Origin: Actinomycetospora lemnae | GTDB taxonomy: Bacteria > Actinomycetota > Actinomycetes > Mycobacteriales > Pseudonocardiaceae | Direction: 5' to 3' | DNA: 64,000 nt | NCBI RefSeq assembly: GCF_028737315.1 | Contig: NZ_JAQZAO010000001.1 | Location: 1 to 64,000, forward strand | In this document: piece by piece, positions 1 through 7,538 of the stretch | How the letters are laid out: the number at the start of each line of letters is the position of its first letter | Numbering within the stretch: position 1 is the first letter of the stretch | Position numbers and translations under genes: made by a program | Notes under the pieces: model-generated | Told to the model about the DNA's origin: nothing | Database searches by the model: none | Seen by the model: the letters and a program-made list of their open reading frames with translations, nothing else

Positions 1-48
<48 letters not shown>

Positions 49-354
49 GTGGTCGACCACGGCGGTCACGGGACTGGTCCTCCGGAGGTGCGGGCGTCCG
101 CGCACGCACGTCACCGGCCGGCGTCGGGGCCGACCTGGAGGAGCGGGTGCGGTGCGCGGGCGAGGGACGTCGCGGCCGGTCGGCACGCGACGAGGCTCGT
201 CAGGCCCGGCGACACCACTGGTCGAACAGGTGCGCACGACGGCTCTCCCACAGGGGGCCGAGGAGGAAGTGCTGCACGGGCACATTGGACCACGCCGACC
301 GGGGGGCGTCACCTCCGGGTCGTGGCGTGGTCGTGGCGTGGTCGTGGCGTGGTC
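49..354. other. Leader region upstream of the fused ABC exporter
   Basis: An open frame runs through this stretch in phase with the ABC exporter, but its translation is low complexity and unlike any family I recognise. I treat it as non-coding leader. It contains part of the 11-bp tandem array at 321-364. No clear promoter or RNA structure was found. Confidence 0.45.
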
Positions 355-364
355 GTGGCGTGTC
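321..364. repeat. 11-bp tandem repeat, about four units
   Basis: The unit CGTGGCGTGGT is repeated head to tail about four times, the last copy being incomplete. The array lies directly upstream of the ABC exporter and spans the nearest canonical in-frame GTG (355). Copy number may vary between strains, which would move the distance between upstream signals and the gene. Confidence 0.75.
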
Positions 365-3300
365 TGCGTCGTGCGCTCGGCCCGGCGGGCTGTCGGTGGG
401 CCGACCTACTGTGGAGGGGCTCGCCGCACCGCCACACTCCGGAGGACACCACGGAGCGCACCACCGAGCAGGCCCATCCCACCCGGGGCTGGGTCCGCCG
501 TCTCGCCCGCGACTGCTGGCGTCGCCCCACCCTCACCGTCGCCTCGCTCACCGCGTCCGTCCTCGGGGTCAGCCTCGAGGCGGTCGGCCCGCTGCTCATC
601 GGCACCGCCGTCGACCGCGCCGTCGCCGGCTCCACCGAGGGGCTCGGGCTGCTCGTCACCGCGATGGTCGTCATCGCGGTCGTGCGCTTCGGCGCGGCGT
701 TCCTCCGGCGCTACCTGGGCGGGCGCCTGTCGCTCGGCGTCCAGCACGACCTGCGACGCCGCGTGTTCGGGTCGGTCTCGCGCCTCGACGGCCCCAAGCA
801 GGACGCGCTGCGCACCGGGCAGGTCGTGTCGCGCGCGAACTCCGACCTCCAGCAGGTCCAGGGCCTGCTGGGCATGGTCCCGCTGGTCGCGGGCACGCTC
901 GGGCAGCTCGTCGTGTCGGTGGCGATCATGCTCTGGCTCTCGCCGCTGCTCACGGTGGTCTCGCTCGTGGTGCTGCCGATCGGCGTGGTGTTCACCGGGC
1001 GGATGCGCCGGAAGCTCTTCCCCGCGACGTGGTCGGCGCAGCAGCGCGCGGCCGAGGTCGCCCAGCACGTCGAGGAGACCGTCACCGGCGTGCGCGTCGT
1101 CAAGGGCTTCGGCCAGGAGGCGCGCGAGGTCGGGCGGCTGCGCGCGGCGGCGCACCGGCTCTACGCCGAGCGCCTGCGCGCGGCGTGGCTCAACGCCAAG
1201 CTCACCCCCACGCTCTCGGCGCTGCCGACCGTCGGCCAGCTCGTCGTCTTCGCCCTCGGTGGCGCGCTCGCGGTGGGCGGGCAGATCTCGCTGGGCGTGT
1301 TCATCGCCTTCACCGCCTACGTCGCCGCGCTCGTGGGGCCCGCACGGCTGGTGGCGGGGCTCGTCGTCATGGGCCAGCTCGCCCGCGCCGGCGTCGAGCG
1401 GGTGTACGAGCTCATCGACTCCCAGCCCGAGATCGTCGACGCCCCGGACGCCCGCGCGGTGCCCGACGGCCCGCTGGGCGTGCAGCTCGACGACGTGCGG
1501 TTCGGCTACGCGCGCAGCGAGCCGGTGCTCGACGGGCTGTCGCTGGACATCCGGGCGGGCGAGACGGTCGCGCTGGTCGGCACGGCCGGGTCGGGCAAGT
1601 CGACGGTCGCGCTGCTCGCACCGAGGTTCTACGACGTGCAGGGCGGCGCGTTGCGCATCGGCCCGTCCGACGACCTCGCGGACGTGGAGCGCAGCGGAGG
1701 CGGACCAGCGATGGTCGACGTGCGCGACCTGCGGCTCGACGAGCTGCGGCGCGCGGTCGGCGTGGTGTTCGAGGAGGCGTTCCTCTTCTCCGACACGGTG
1801 CGCGCCAACATCGCCTACGGGTGCCCGGACGCCACCGAGGAGCAGGTCCGCGCCGCGGCGGTCGCGGCCCAGGCCGACGGGTTCATCACCGCGCTGCCCG
1901 AGGGCTACGACACCCGGGTCGGCGAGCGGGGGCTCACGCTCTCGGGCGGTCAGCGCCAGCGCGTCGCCCTGGCCCGGGCCCTGCTCTACGACCCCCGGGT
2001 GCTCGTCCTCGACGACGCCACCTCCGCGGTGGACGCCACGACCGAGGCGGCCATCGGCGAGACCCTGCGCCGGGTCACCGCGCAGCGCACGACGCTCGTC
2101 ATCGCCCATCGGCGCTCCACGCTGGCGCTCGCCGACCGCATCGCCGTGCTCGACGGCGGCCGCGTCGTCGACGTCGGCACCCGCGCCGAGCTCGAGGCCC
2201 GCTGCCGCCTGTTCCGCGAGCTCCTCGCCGGGCCGTCGGAGCGCATCGACGAGACCGGCCGGGTGGACGAGGACGGCCGGGTGGACGAGGACGGGAACGG
2301 GGACGCGGACACGCTCGCCGCGGACGGCACCGGTCCCGGCGAGCCGACCCCCACCATCACCCGCGCCCTCTGGCCCGACGACCCGGCGCCCGACCGTCCG
2401 GTGCCCGCGCCCGCCCCCACGGTGGTGGCGCCCGGGTCGGAGGCGCTCGCGGGCGGCGTCGACGGCGGCGCGTCGCCCGAGATGCGCACGCAGATCGACC
2501 GGCTCCCGCCCGCCACCGAGGAGCCCGACCTGCACGGCGAGGACCCGACGGCGCCCGATCCGGGCTTCCGCCTCGGCCGGCTGCTGCGCCCGGTGCGCTG
2601 GGCCCTGGCGGTCGTGGTGGTGCTCATCGGGCTCGACGCCGCCGCCACGGTCGCGTTCCCCTCGCTGGCGCGGCTCGCCGTCGACGGTGGCATCCAGTCG
2701 CGCTCGCTCGACGTCCTGTGGCTCGCGGTCGGGCTCGGCGTGGTCGTGGTGGCCGTCGACTGGCTGGTCGTCGCCGCGCAGACGGTGCTCACCGCGCGGA
2801 TCGGTGAGGGCCGGCTCTACCTGCTGCGGACCCGCAGCTTCGCCCACCTGCAACGCCTCGGCCTCGACTACTACGAGCGCGAGCTCGGCGGCCGGATCAT
2901 GACGCGGATGACGACGGACGTCGACGCCCTGTCGTCGTTCCTGCAGACCGGGCTCGCGCAGGCCGTCGTCTCCCTCCTGACGATCATCGGCGTCGCGGTG
3001 GCCCTGCTCGTCACCGATGTCGAGCTCGCCCTGGTGGCGCTCGCGGTGATGCCGGTGCTCGTGGTGGCGACGGTGATCTTCCGGCGCCTGGTGTCCGTGG
3101 CCTACGCCGAGGCGCGCGAGCGGGTCAGTGTCGTCAACGCCGACCTGCAGGAGAACGTCGCGGGCCTGCGGGTCGCCCAGGCGCACACCCACGAGGCGAT
3201 CTCGGCGGCCACGTTCGCCGACAACAGCGACGCCTATCGCCGGGCCCGGTTGCGCGCCCAGCGCCTCATCGCGACGTACTTCCCGTTCGCGGCGATGCTC

Positions 3301-4353
3301 TCGGACCTCGCGCAGGCCGCGGTGCTCGGCGTCGGGGCCGCGCGCGTGGCCACCGGCGGCCTGTCTCCCGGCGTGCTCGCCGCGTTCCTGCTCTACCTCG
3401 CCATGTTCTTCGGCCCGGTCCAGCAGCTCTCGCAGGTGTTCGACGGCTACCAGCAGGCCCGCATCGGACTCCTGCGCATCGGCGAGCTGCTGCGCACACC
3501 GACGTCGGTGCCGGCCCCGGAGCACCCGGTGGTGCAGGGCGAGATGCGCGGCGAGGTCGAGCTGCGCGACGTCGGCTTCTCCTACGCCGGCGCCGAGACC
3601 CCGGCGCTCTCCGACTTCTCGCTGCACGTGCCGGCCGGGCGCACCGTCGCGCTGGTCGGCGCCACGGGTGCGGGCAAGTCGACGGTGGTCAAGCTGGTCG
3701 CGCGGTTCTACGACGCCACCTCGGGCACGGTGCTCATCGACGGCGTCGACGTCCGCGACCACGACCTGGCGACGCTGCACCGGCACCTCGGCGTCGTCCC
3801 GCAGGAGGCCCACCTGTTCGTCGGCGACGTCGCCTCGAACATCGCCTACGGCGACCCCGACGCCACCCCGGCGCGCATCGAGCAGGCCGCGCGCGACGTC
3901 GGGGCGATCGACATGATCGGCACCCTGCCGGGCGGCTTCCGGCAGCCCGTCGGCGAGCGCGGCGGCGGCCTGTCCGCCGGGCAGCGCCAGCTCGTCGCCC
4001 TCGCCCGCGCCGAGCTCGTCGACCCGCGCCTGCTCCTGCTCGACGAGGCCACCGCCGCGCTCGACCCGGCCACCGAGGGCGCCGTGCTGGCCGCCGGCGA
4101 GCGGCTCGCGGCGCCGCGGACGACGTTCGTCGTCGCCCACCGCCTCGCGACCGCCGCGCGCGCCGACCACATCGTCGTGATCGACGGGGGCCGGATCCTC
4201 GAGGAGGGCACGCACGACGAGCTCCTCGCCCGCGACGGTGCCTACGCGCGGCTGTGGCGCGCCGGGGCCGGGACGGTCGACGACGCGGTCGGCGAGGGCG
4301 GGCTCGCCGGGCCGGGCGCCGACGCGCCGGACGACCTCGCCCGCGTCGGCTGA
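355..4353 (+). CDS. Fused two-half ABC exporter (TMD-NBD-TMD-NBD)
   Basis: A single polypeptide holds two complete half-transporters of the type-IV exporter (MsbA/TM287-288-like) class. It probably exports a lipid or drug-like substrate from the cytoplasmic membrane. Counting from GTG 355, TMD1 spans roughly residues 64-350, NBD1 roughly 380-625, then an acidic proline-rich linker of about 100 residues, TMD2 roughly 746-1042 and NBD2 to the end. NBD1 has Walker A GTAGSGKS and LSGGQ, but Asp instead of Glu after Walker B (VLVLDDATSA) and Glu instead of Gln in the Q-loop. NBD2 has GATGAGKS, LSAGQ and an intact LLLLDEATAALD. This is the asymmetric pattern of heterodimeric exporters with one degenerate ATP site. 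The start is uncertain: GTG 355 is the nearest canonical codon, while a good GGAGGA (441-446) precedes an in-frame ACG at 451. A copy of the dispersed ERSG repeat lies inside NBD1. Confidence 0.9.
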   Translation: MACLRRALGPAGCRWADLLWRGSPHRHTPEDTTERTTEQAHPTRGWVRRLARDCWRRPTLTVASLTASVLGVSLEAVGPLLIGTAVDRAVAGSTEGLGLLVTAMVVIAVVRFGAAFLRRYLGGRLSLGVQHDLRRRVFGSVSRLDGPKQDALRTGQVVSRANSDLQQVQGLLGMVPLVAGTLGQLVVSVAIMLWLSPLLTVVSLVVLPIGVVFTGRMRRKLFPATWSAQQRAAEVAQHVEETVTGVRVVKGFGQEAREVGRLRAAAHRLYAERLRAAWLNAKLTPTLSALPTVGQLVVFALGGALAVGGQISLGVFIAFTAYVAALVGPARLVAGLVVMGQLARAGVERVYELIDSQPEIVDAPDARAVPDGPLGVQLDDVRFGYARSEPVLDGLSLDIRAGETVALVGTAGSGKSTVALLAPRFYDVQGGALRIGPSDDLADVERSGGGPAMVDVRDLRLDELRRAVGVVFEEAFLFSDTVRANIAYGCPDATEEQVRAAAVAAQADGFITALPEGYDTRVGERGLTLSGGQRQRVALARALLYDPRVLVLDDATSAVDATTEAAIGETLRRVTAQRTTLVIAHRRSTLALADRIAVLDGGRVVDVGTRAELEARCRLFRELLAGPSERIDETGRVDEDGRVDEDGNGDADTLAADGTGPGEPTPTITRALWPDDPAPDRPVPAPAPTVVAPGSEALAGGVDGGASPEMRTQIDRLPPATEEPDLHGEDPTAPDPGFRLGRLLRPVRWALAVVVVLIGLDAAATVAFPSLARLAVDGGIQSRSLDVLWLAVGLGVVVVAVDWLVVAAQTVLTARIGEGRLYLLRTRSFAHLQRLGLDYYERELGGRIMTRMTTDVDALSSFLQTGLAQAVVSLLTIIGVAVALLVTDVELALVALAVMPVLVVATVIFRRLVSVAYAEARERVSVVNADLQENVAGLRVAQAHTHEAISAATFADNSDAYRRARLRAQRLIATYFPFAAMLSDLAQAAVLGVGAARVATGGLSPGVLAAFLLYLAMFFGPVQQLSQVFDGYQQARIGLLRIGELLRTPTSVPAPEHPVVQGEMRGEVELRDVGFSYAGAETPALSDFSLHVPAGRTVALVGATGAGKSTVVKLVARFYDATSGTVLIDGVDVRDHDLATLHRHLGVVPQEAHLFVGDVASNIAYGDPDATPARIEQAARDVGAIDMIGTLPGGFRQPVGERGGGLSAGQRQLVALARAELVDPRLLLLDEATAALDPATEGAVLAAGERLAAPRTTFVVAHRLATAARADHIVVIDGGRILEEGTHDELLARDGAYARLWRAGAGTVDDAVGEGGLAGPGADAPDDLARVG
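1684..1705 (+). repeat. Dispersed ERSG repeat, copy A (inside ABC exporter)
   Basis: The core GGAGCGCAGCGGAG at 1686-1699 matches the dispersed element found five more times in the window. It is read in frame as VERSGGG and falls in an extra segment of NBD1 between Walker A and the Q-loop, where homologues normally have a shorter loop. The match outside the core is weaker than in the other copies. Confidence 0.55.
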
Positions 4354-4357
4354 CCGG

Positions 4358-4999
4358 TCACGCCCGGCGGGCGTGCACCACGAGGTTGTCGGTGTAGCTG
4401 CGCGCGTCGCGGTCGAACGCGCCCGCGCAGGTCACGAGGCGCAGCACGTCGTCGGGCGTCGCCCCGAACACGACGAAGGTCGGGAAGCGGTCCTTGGCGA
4501 CCTGCTCGGTGCGCTCCACGACGTAGCGCGCGACGCCCCCGCCGGCCGTCCCGACCTCGATCCCGTCGCCGGGGCGCAGGTCGCGCAGGCGGTGGAACAC
4601 CGCCGGGCCGGTGCGGGAGTCGACGTGACCGAGCAGCACGGTCGGCCCGCGCGCGCCGGGGACGGGGACGCCACGCGTGGGGTCGAACCAGCCGATGCGG
4701 GCGTAGTCCTGCGGGACCTCGACCGTCCCGTCGGGCGCGACGCCGAGCGGGACCACCACGTCCTCGTCGACCCCGATCGCCGGCACGCGCACGCTCGCGG
4801 GCAGGACCCGGGCGTCGGCCGGAGCCGGCGCGCCGGTGTGCCCGACGGCGGGATCGGTGGTGGCGGACCCGGCCGCGGGCCCGGCGGGCGTGCCCGCCAC
4901 GGGCGCCCGCGGGTCGCCGGCGCACCCCGCGAGGAGCGCGGCGAGCAGGACGAGCGCCGCGGCGCCCCGGGCACGGAGCCCGGGACGCCCCGGCCCCAC
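4358..4999 (-). CDS. Class F sortase, lipoprotein-like N-terminus
   Basis: A transpeptidase of the actinobacterial class F sortase family, expected outside the membrane, where it would join a sorting-signal protein to the cell wall. The 213-residue product begins with a hydrophobic segment ending in a lipobox-like LLAGC (Cys26). The sortase barrel has catalytic His125 in GHVDS and Cys191 in LVTCAG. The partner Arg is probably Arg200 or Arg197 in the DRDAR segment that follows the Cys, and the family-typical DNLVV follows. The gene lies 17 bp downstream of the CHRD-domain gene in the same direction, so the two are probably co-transcribed and the CHRD protein is the obvious candidate substrate. 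It converges with the ABC exporter 4 bp away. A lipid anchor on a sortase is unusual, and the segment could also be a plain signal anchor. Confidence 0.88.
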   Translation of the reverse strand: MGPGRPGLRARGAAALVLLAALLAGCAGDPRAPVAGTPAGPAAGSATTDPAVGHTGAPAPADARVLPASVRVPAIGVDEDVVVPLGVAPDGTVEVPQDYARIGWFDPTRGVPVPGARGPTVLLGHVDSRTGPAVFHRLRDLRPGDGIEVGTAGGGVARYVVERTEQVAKDRFPTFVVFGATPDDVLRLVTCAGAFDRDARSYTDNLVVHARRA

Positions 5000-5016
5000 G
5001 ACGAGCCCGACCGCCG

Positions 5017-5730
5017 TCAGGAGCGCGCCCCGCGCCGGCGCGCCAGCGCGACACCGGCACCGACCGCCGCGAGGACCCCCGCGCCCACCGCGCCGGCCGT
5101 GACCGCCGGACCCGCGTCGTCGCCGGCCGTCGCGGTCGCGCCGGCACCGGTCTCGACGCCGCCCATGGGCACCCGCGTCAGCTGCCCGCGGACCGCGCCG
5201 GCCGTGTACTCGGCGGTGTGGGTGTCGCCGAAGAACGCCGCCGGGTCCTCCTCGATCTGGCGCAGCGAGAACCCGGTGCCGGTGTCCTGCCCGTTCGCCA
5301 TCACGCCGGTGGTGAAGGGGCCCTGGAGGCAGCCGGAGCTGGTGCGGGTCTCGCCCTCGCCCTCCGGGTTCGGGAAGGCGATGCGCGGCGGGCCGGACAT
5401 GCCCGGCTGCGCCTCGTGGATGTGCGTCGCCGTGCGGGCCGGGCTCTGGTACTCGCCGGTGACACCGCGCAGCGTGAGGTCGTAGCAGATGATCTCTTCG
5501 TCGCTGTTGATGCGGTAGTTGAACGTCCCGCTGGCCCCGGGCTGGCCGGGCGCCGGCTGGTCGTTCGTCCCCACGACCATGTCCGGGGTCGCCATCACGG
5601 TGAACATCGAGGTGAAGCTGTCCGGCTCGGGCACCTCGGTGTCGGCCGCCAGCGCGGCGCCCGACGAGAGGGCGACCGCACCGGCGGTGAGGACGGACAG
5701 GACGGCGAGCTTCGGGAGCGCACGGCGCAC
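5017..5730 (-). CDS. Secreted CHRD-domain protein with sortase-like tail
   Basis: A 237-residue exported protein. Residues 1 to about 28 form a signal peptide with a basic start, hydrophobic core and an A-L-A-A end. The central region resembles CHRD (chordin) domains, with the TATHIHEAQPG and RGQLTR blocks typical of them; the molecular role of bacterial CHRD proteins is poorly known. The tail has VPMGGVETG at about 187, a small-residue stretch, a hydrophobic segment of about 20 residues and RRRGARS at the end, which is the layout of a sortase signal. The start at GTG 5730 has AGGAGG five bases upstream. A candidate ECF promoter (5772-5797) lies just ahead, so it is probably controlled by the divergent sigma factor. 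The sortase gene follows 17 bp downstream. Confidence 0.85.
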   Translation of the reverse strand: MRRALPKLAVLSVLTAGAVALSSGAALAADTEVPEPDSFTSMFTVMATPDMVVGTNDQPAPGQPGASGTFNYRINSDEEIICYDLTLRGVTGEYQSPARTATHIHEAQPGMSGPPRIAFPNPEGEGETRTSSGCLQGPFTTGVMANGQDTGTGFSLRQIEEDPAAFFGDTHTAEYTAGAVRGQLTRVPMGGVETGAGATATAGDDAGPAVTAGAVGAGVLAAVGAGVALARRRGARS

Positions 5731-5771
5731 GGGGGCCTCCTGGAGGGCGAGATGGCCGAAGTGCCCGTCTC

Positions 5772-5797
5772 TACGGACCCCGTGCGGTGGGCGTTCA
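5772..5797 (-). promoter_or_regulatory. Candidate ECF promoter of the CHRD-sortase operon
   Basis: On the minus strand, TGAACG (5797-5792) is followed after exactly 16 bases by CGTA (5775-5772). The same -35 word, spacer and -10 word occur on the plus strand in front of the sigma gene. The M. tuberculosis SigL consensus (TGAACC, 16-17 bases, CGT) is very close. The predicted transcript start is about 33 bases before the CHRD GTG. Confidence 0.6.
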
Positions 5798-5829
5798 CCG
5801 CGTCCCGCACGAACTCCTCGACATCCCGG

Positions 5830-5857
5830 TGAACGCCGGAGGGGTGGACGCCGTACC
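5830..5857 (+). promoter_or_regulatory. Candidate autoregulatory promoter of the ECF sigma gene
   Basis: TGAACG (5830-5835), a 16-base spacer and CGTACC (5852-5857) match the divergent promoter word for word in the -35 and in CGTA of the -10. This suggests one sigma factor reads both directions. The leader to the sigma GTG at 5973 would be about 110 bases. Confidence 0.6.
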
Positions 5858-5972
5858 GACCACCGTGATCCGCGCCGACCCCGTCGCCGTCCCGACGGCT
5901 CGCGACGTCACGACGCGGTCACACCGGGTCGGCGAGGATGCTCCGGACGCCGGAACGGTGCGGGGAGAACGG

Positions 5973-6539
5973 GTGAGCGAGGCAGCGGGGACGGCGCGCG
6001 CGCCGGTCGACCTGCGACGGATCGAGGACCTCGAGGCCGCCTACCACGCCCACGCCGGTGAGCTCGAGCGCTTCGCCCTGCGGCAGCTGCGCGACCCCGG
6101 CGCCGCGGCGGACGTCGTGCAGGAGGTGTTCGTCCGCGCCTGGCGCCACGCCGGCCGCTACGACGCGGCCGTCGCGAGCCTGCGCGTGTGGCTGTTCTCG
6201 ATCGCGCGCAACGTCGTGGTCGACACCGTGCGGCACGCCCGCGCCCGCCCGGGCACGCCGACCGCACCCGGGGACCTGTCCGTCGTCGCGGACCGGGACC
6301 CGGCCGGCCGGGGCCCCGACTTCAGCGACGACATCGTGACGACCTGGTTCCTCGAGGAGGCCCTCGCCGGTCTGGCCGCCGAGCAGCGCAGCGCCATCGT
6401 CGAGACCTACGTGCGCGGGCGGCCCTACGCGGAGGTCGCCGCCGAGCAGGAGGTGCCCGTCGGCACCCTGCGCAGTCGAGTGTTCTACGGCTTGCGCAAC
6501 CTCCGGACCATCATGGACGGCATGGGAGTCCCGCTGTGA
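5973..6539 (+). CDS. ECF sigma factor (SigL/SigK-like)
   Basis: A 188-residue extracytoplasmic-function sigma factor. Region 2 contains the DVVQEVFVRAW and LFSIARNVVVDTVR blocks; region 4 contains YAEVAAEQEVPVGTLRSR, the helix-turn-helix that reads the -35 box. GTG 5973 is chosen because GGGGAG lies five bases upstream and the conserved domain begins soon after. The upstream in-frame extension has no family character and covers the promoter. The stop overlaps the GTG of the anti-sigma gene (GTGA), indicating translational coupling. The adjoining matching promoters imply control of itself and of the CHRD-sortase operon. The neighbourhood (ZAS anti-sigma, exported protein) resembles M. tuberculosis sigL-rslA, but orthology is an inference. 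Confidence 0.9.
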   Translation: MSEAAGTARAPVDLRRIEDLEAAYHAHAGELERFALRQLRDPGAAADVVQEVFVRAWRHAGRYDAAVASLRVWLFSIARNVVVDTVRHARARPGTPTAPGDLSVVADRDPAGRGPDFSDDIVTTWFLEEALAGLAAEQRSAIVETYVRGRPYAEVAAEQEVPVGTLRSRVFYGLRNLRTIMDGMGVPL

Positions 6540-7321
6540 CCACCGGACCCGGCGGCCCCCTCCACGACCGCCTGCGCGAGCAGCTGGGCGCGTACGCGCT
6601 GGGGCAGCTCGAGGGCGCCGAGCGCGACGAGGTCGCGACGCACCTGGACACCTGCCCCGCCTGCCGCGCCGAGCTCGCGGCCCTGGCCCCGCTCGCCGGC
6701 CCGCTCGCCCGCATCGATCCCGACGCGCCGCATGCCGTCGCCGACGAGCCCACCGCGGCCCGACCCGGCGCCCCCGACGGGTTCGCCGGCGTCCTCGACC
6801 GCCTGCGTCGCGAGCCCGGGGACGAGGCCGGGCTCCGGGACGACGTCGACGGCGAGGCGGGCGACGGCCCCGGCGCGGTCTCCCCGGCGGTGCCGCTGCA
6901 CGCCCGCGGGACGGCCACGCGGCGACGTGCCGTACGACCGGTGCTCGCCGCGGCGGCCGCCGCGGTCATCGGGCTCGCCGGGGTCGGGATCGGGCTCGCC
7001 GTCGCCGGGGCGGGCGAGCCCGACGTCGAGCCCGTGACGGTGCAGGCGCTCGACCCCGCGGTGCGCGCCAGTGCGGGCACCATCGACCACACGTGGGGCG
7101 TGGAGATGGTGCTGACCGGCTCCGGGTTCGCCGAGGGGCAGGTCTACGAGGTCACGGTCCTCGACAGGGGCGGCCGACCCGTCCCCGCCGGGGCGTTCCG
7201 CGGGACCGGACCGACCGAGATGGTGTGCCGGCTGAACTCGTCGGTGCTCCGCGAGCAGGCGGGCGGCTTCGTCGTCACCGACGCCGACGGCGACGAGGTG
7301 CTGCGCTCGCAGTTCTCCTGA
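6536..7321 (+). CDS. Membrane anti-sigma factor with zinc-binding ZAS domain
   Basis: A 261-residue single-pass membrane protein that should hold the upstream ECF sigma inactive. The N-terminal anti-sigma domain has the H-x3-C-x2-C motif HLDTCPAC (His36, Cys40, Cys43). A proline- and aspartate-rich linker follows, then one membrane helix around residues 135-160 (AAAVIGLAGVGIGLAVAG). The extracytoplasmic C-terminal half resembles the sensory half of RskA/RslA-type anti-sigma factors. The start GTG overlaps the sigma stop codon. The signal it senses cannot be read from the sequence. Release probably involves redox change at the zinc site or regulated proteolysis, as in related systems. Confidence 0.88.
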   Translation: MTTGPGGPLHDRLREQLGAYALGQLEGAERDEVATHLDTCPACRAELAALAPLAGPLARIDPDAPHAVADEPTAARPGAPDGFAGVLDRLRREPGDEAGLRDDVDGEAGDGPGAVSPAVPLHARGTATRRRAVRPVLAAAAAAVIGLAGVGIGLAVAGAGEPDVEPVTVQALDPAVRASAGTIDHTWGVEMVLTGSGFAEGQVYEVTVLDRGGRPVPAGAFRGTGPTEMVCRLNSSVLREQAGGFVVTDADGDEVLRSQFS

Positions 7322-7538
7322 CCGTCGGATCCGCACGGACCGCCCCGGTCGACCGCCGAACGCATGAACTCGCGGACGCATCGTGCCGAGCGGATGGCGC
7401 AGCGACCCCGAAACGGTGCTCCGGAGACACATGGACCGGTGCAGTAGGCGACAGGGCACCGACCCCGCGCGGTGTCAAGCGCTAATCTGGACACGCTCCC
7501 GACGCCACCGCGACGACTGATTGAGGCGATCCCTAGTC
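7322..7538. other. Intergenic region before kgd
   Basis: The 217 bases hold no convincing gene. A TAATCT at 7483-7488 could be a housekeeping -10 for kgd, but the -35 position has only a weak CGACCC, so this is no more than a candidate. Confidence 0.35.

Noticed and set aside
406-4215. Long open frame opposite the ABC exporter
   Set aside because: It is a typical antisense shadow in high-GC DNA: low-complexity Arg/Gly/His/Asp-rich translation without domain motifs, while the plus strand encodes clear ABC motifs.
5787-5972. N-terminal extension of the ECF sigma factor
   Set aside because: It overlaps the predicted promoter, has no family similarity, and GTG 5973 has a good ribosome-binding sequence.
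7483-7488. Housekeeping -10 TAATCT for kgd
   Set aside because: The -35 region is a poor match, so I mention it in the intergenic entry but do not list it as a promoter.
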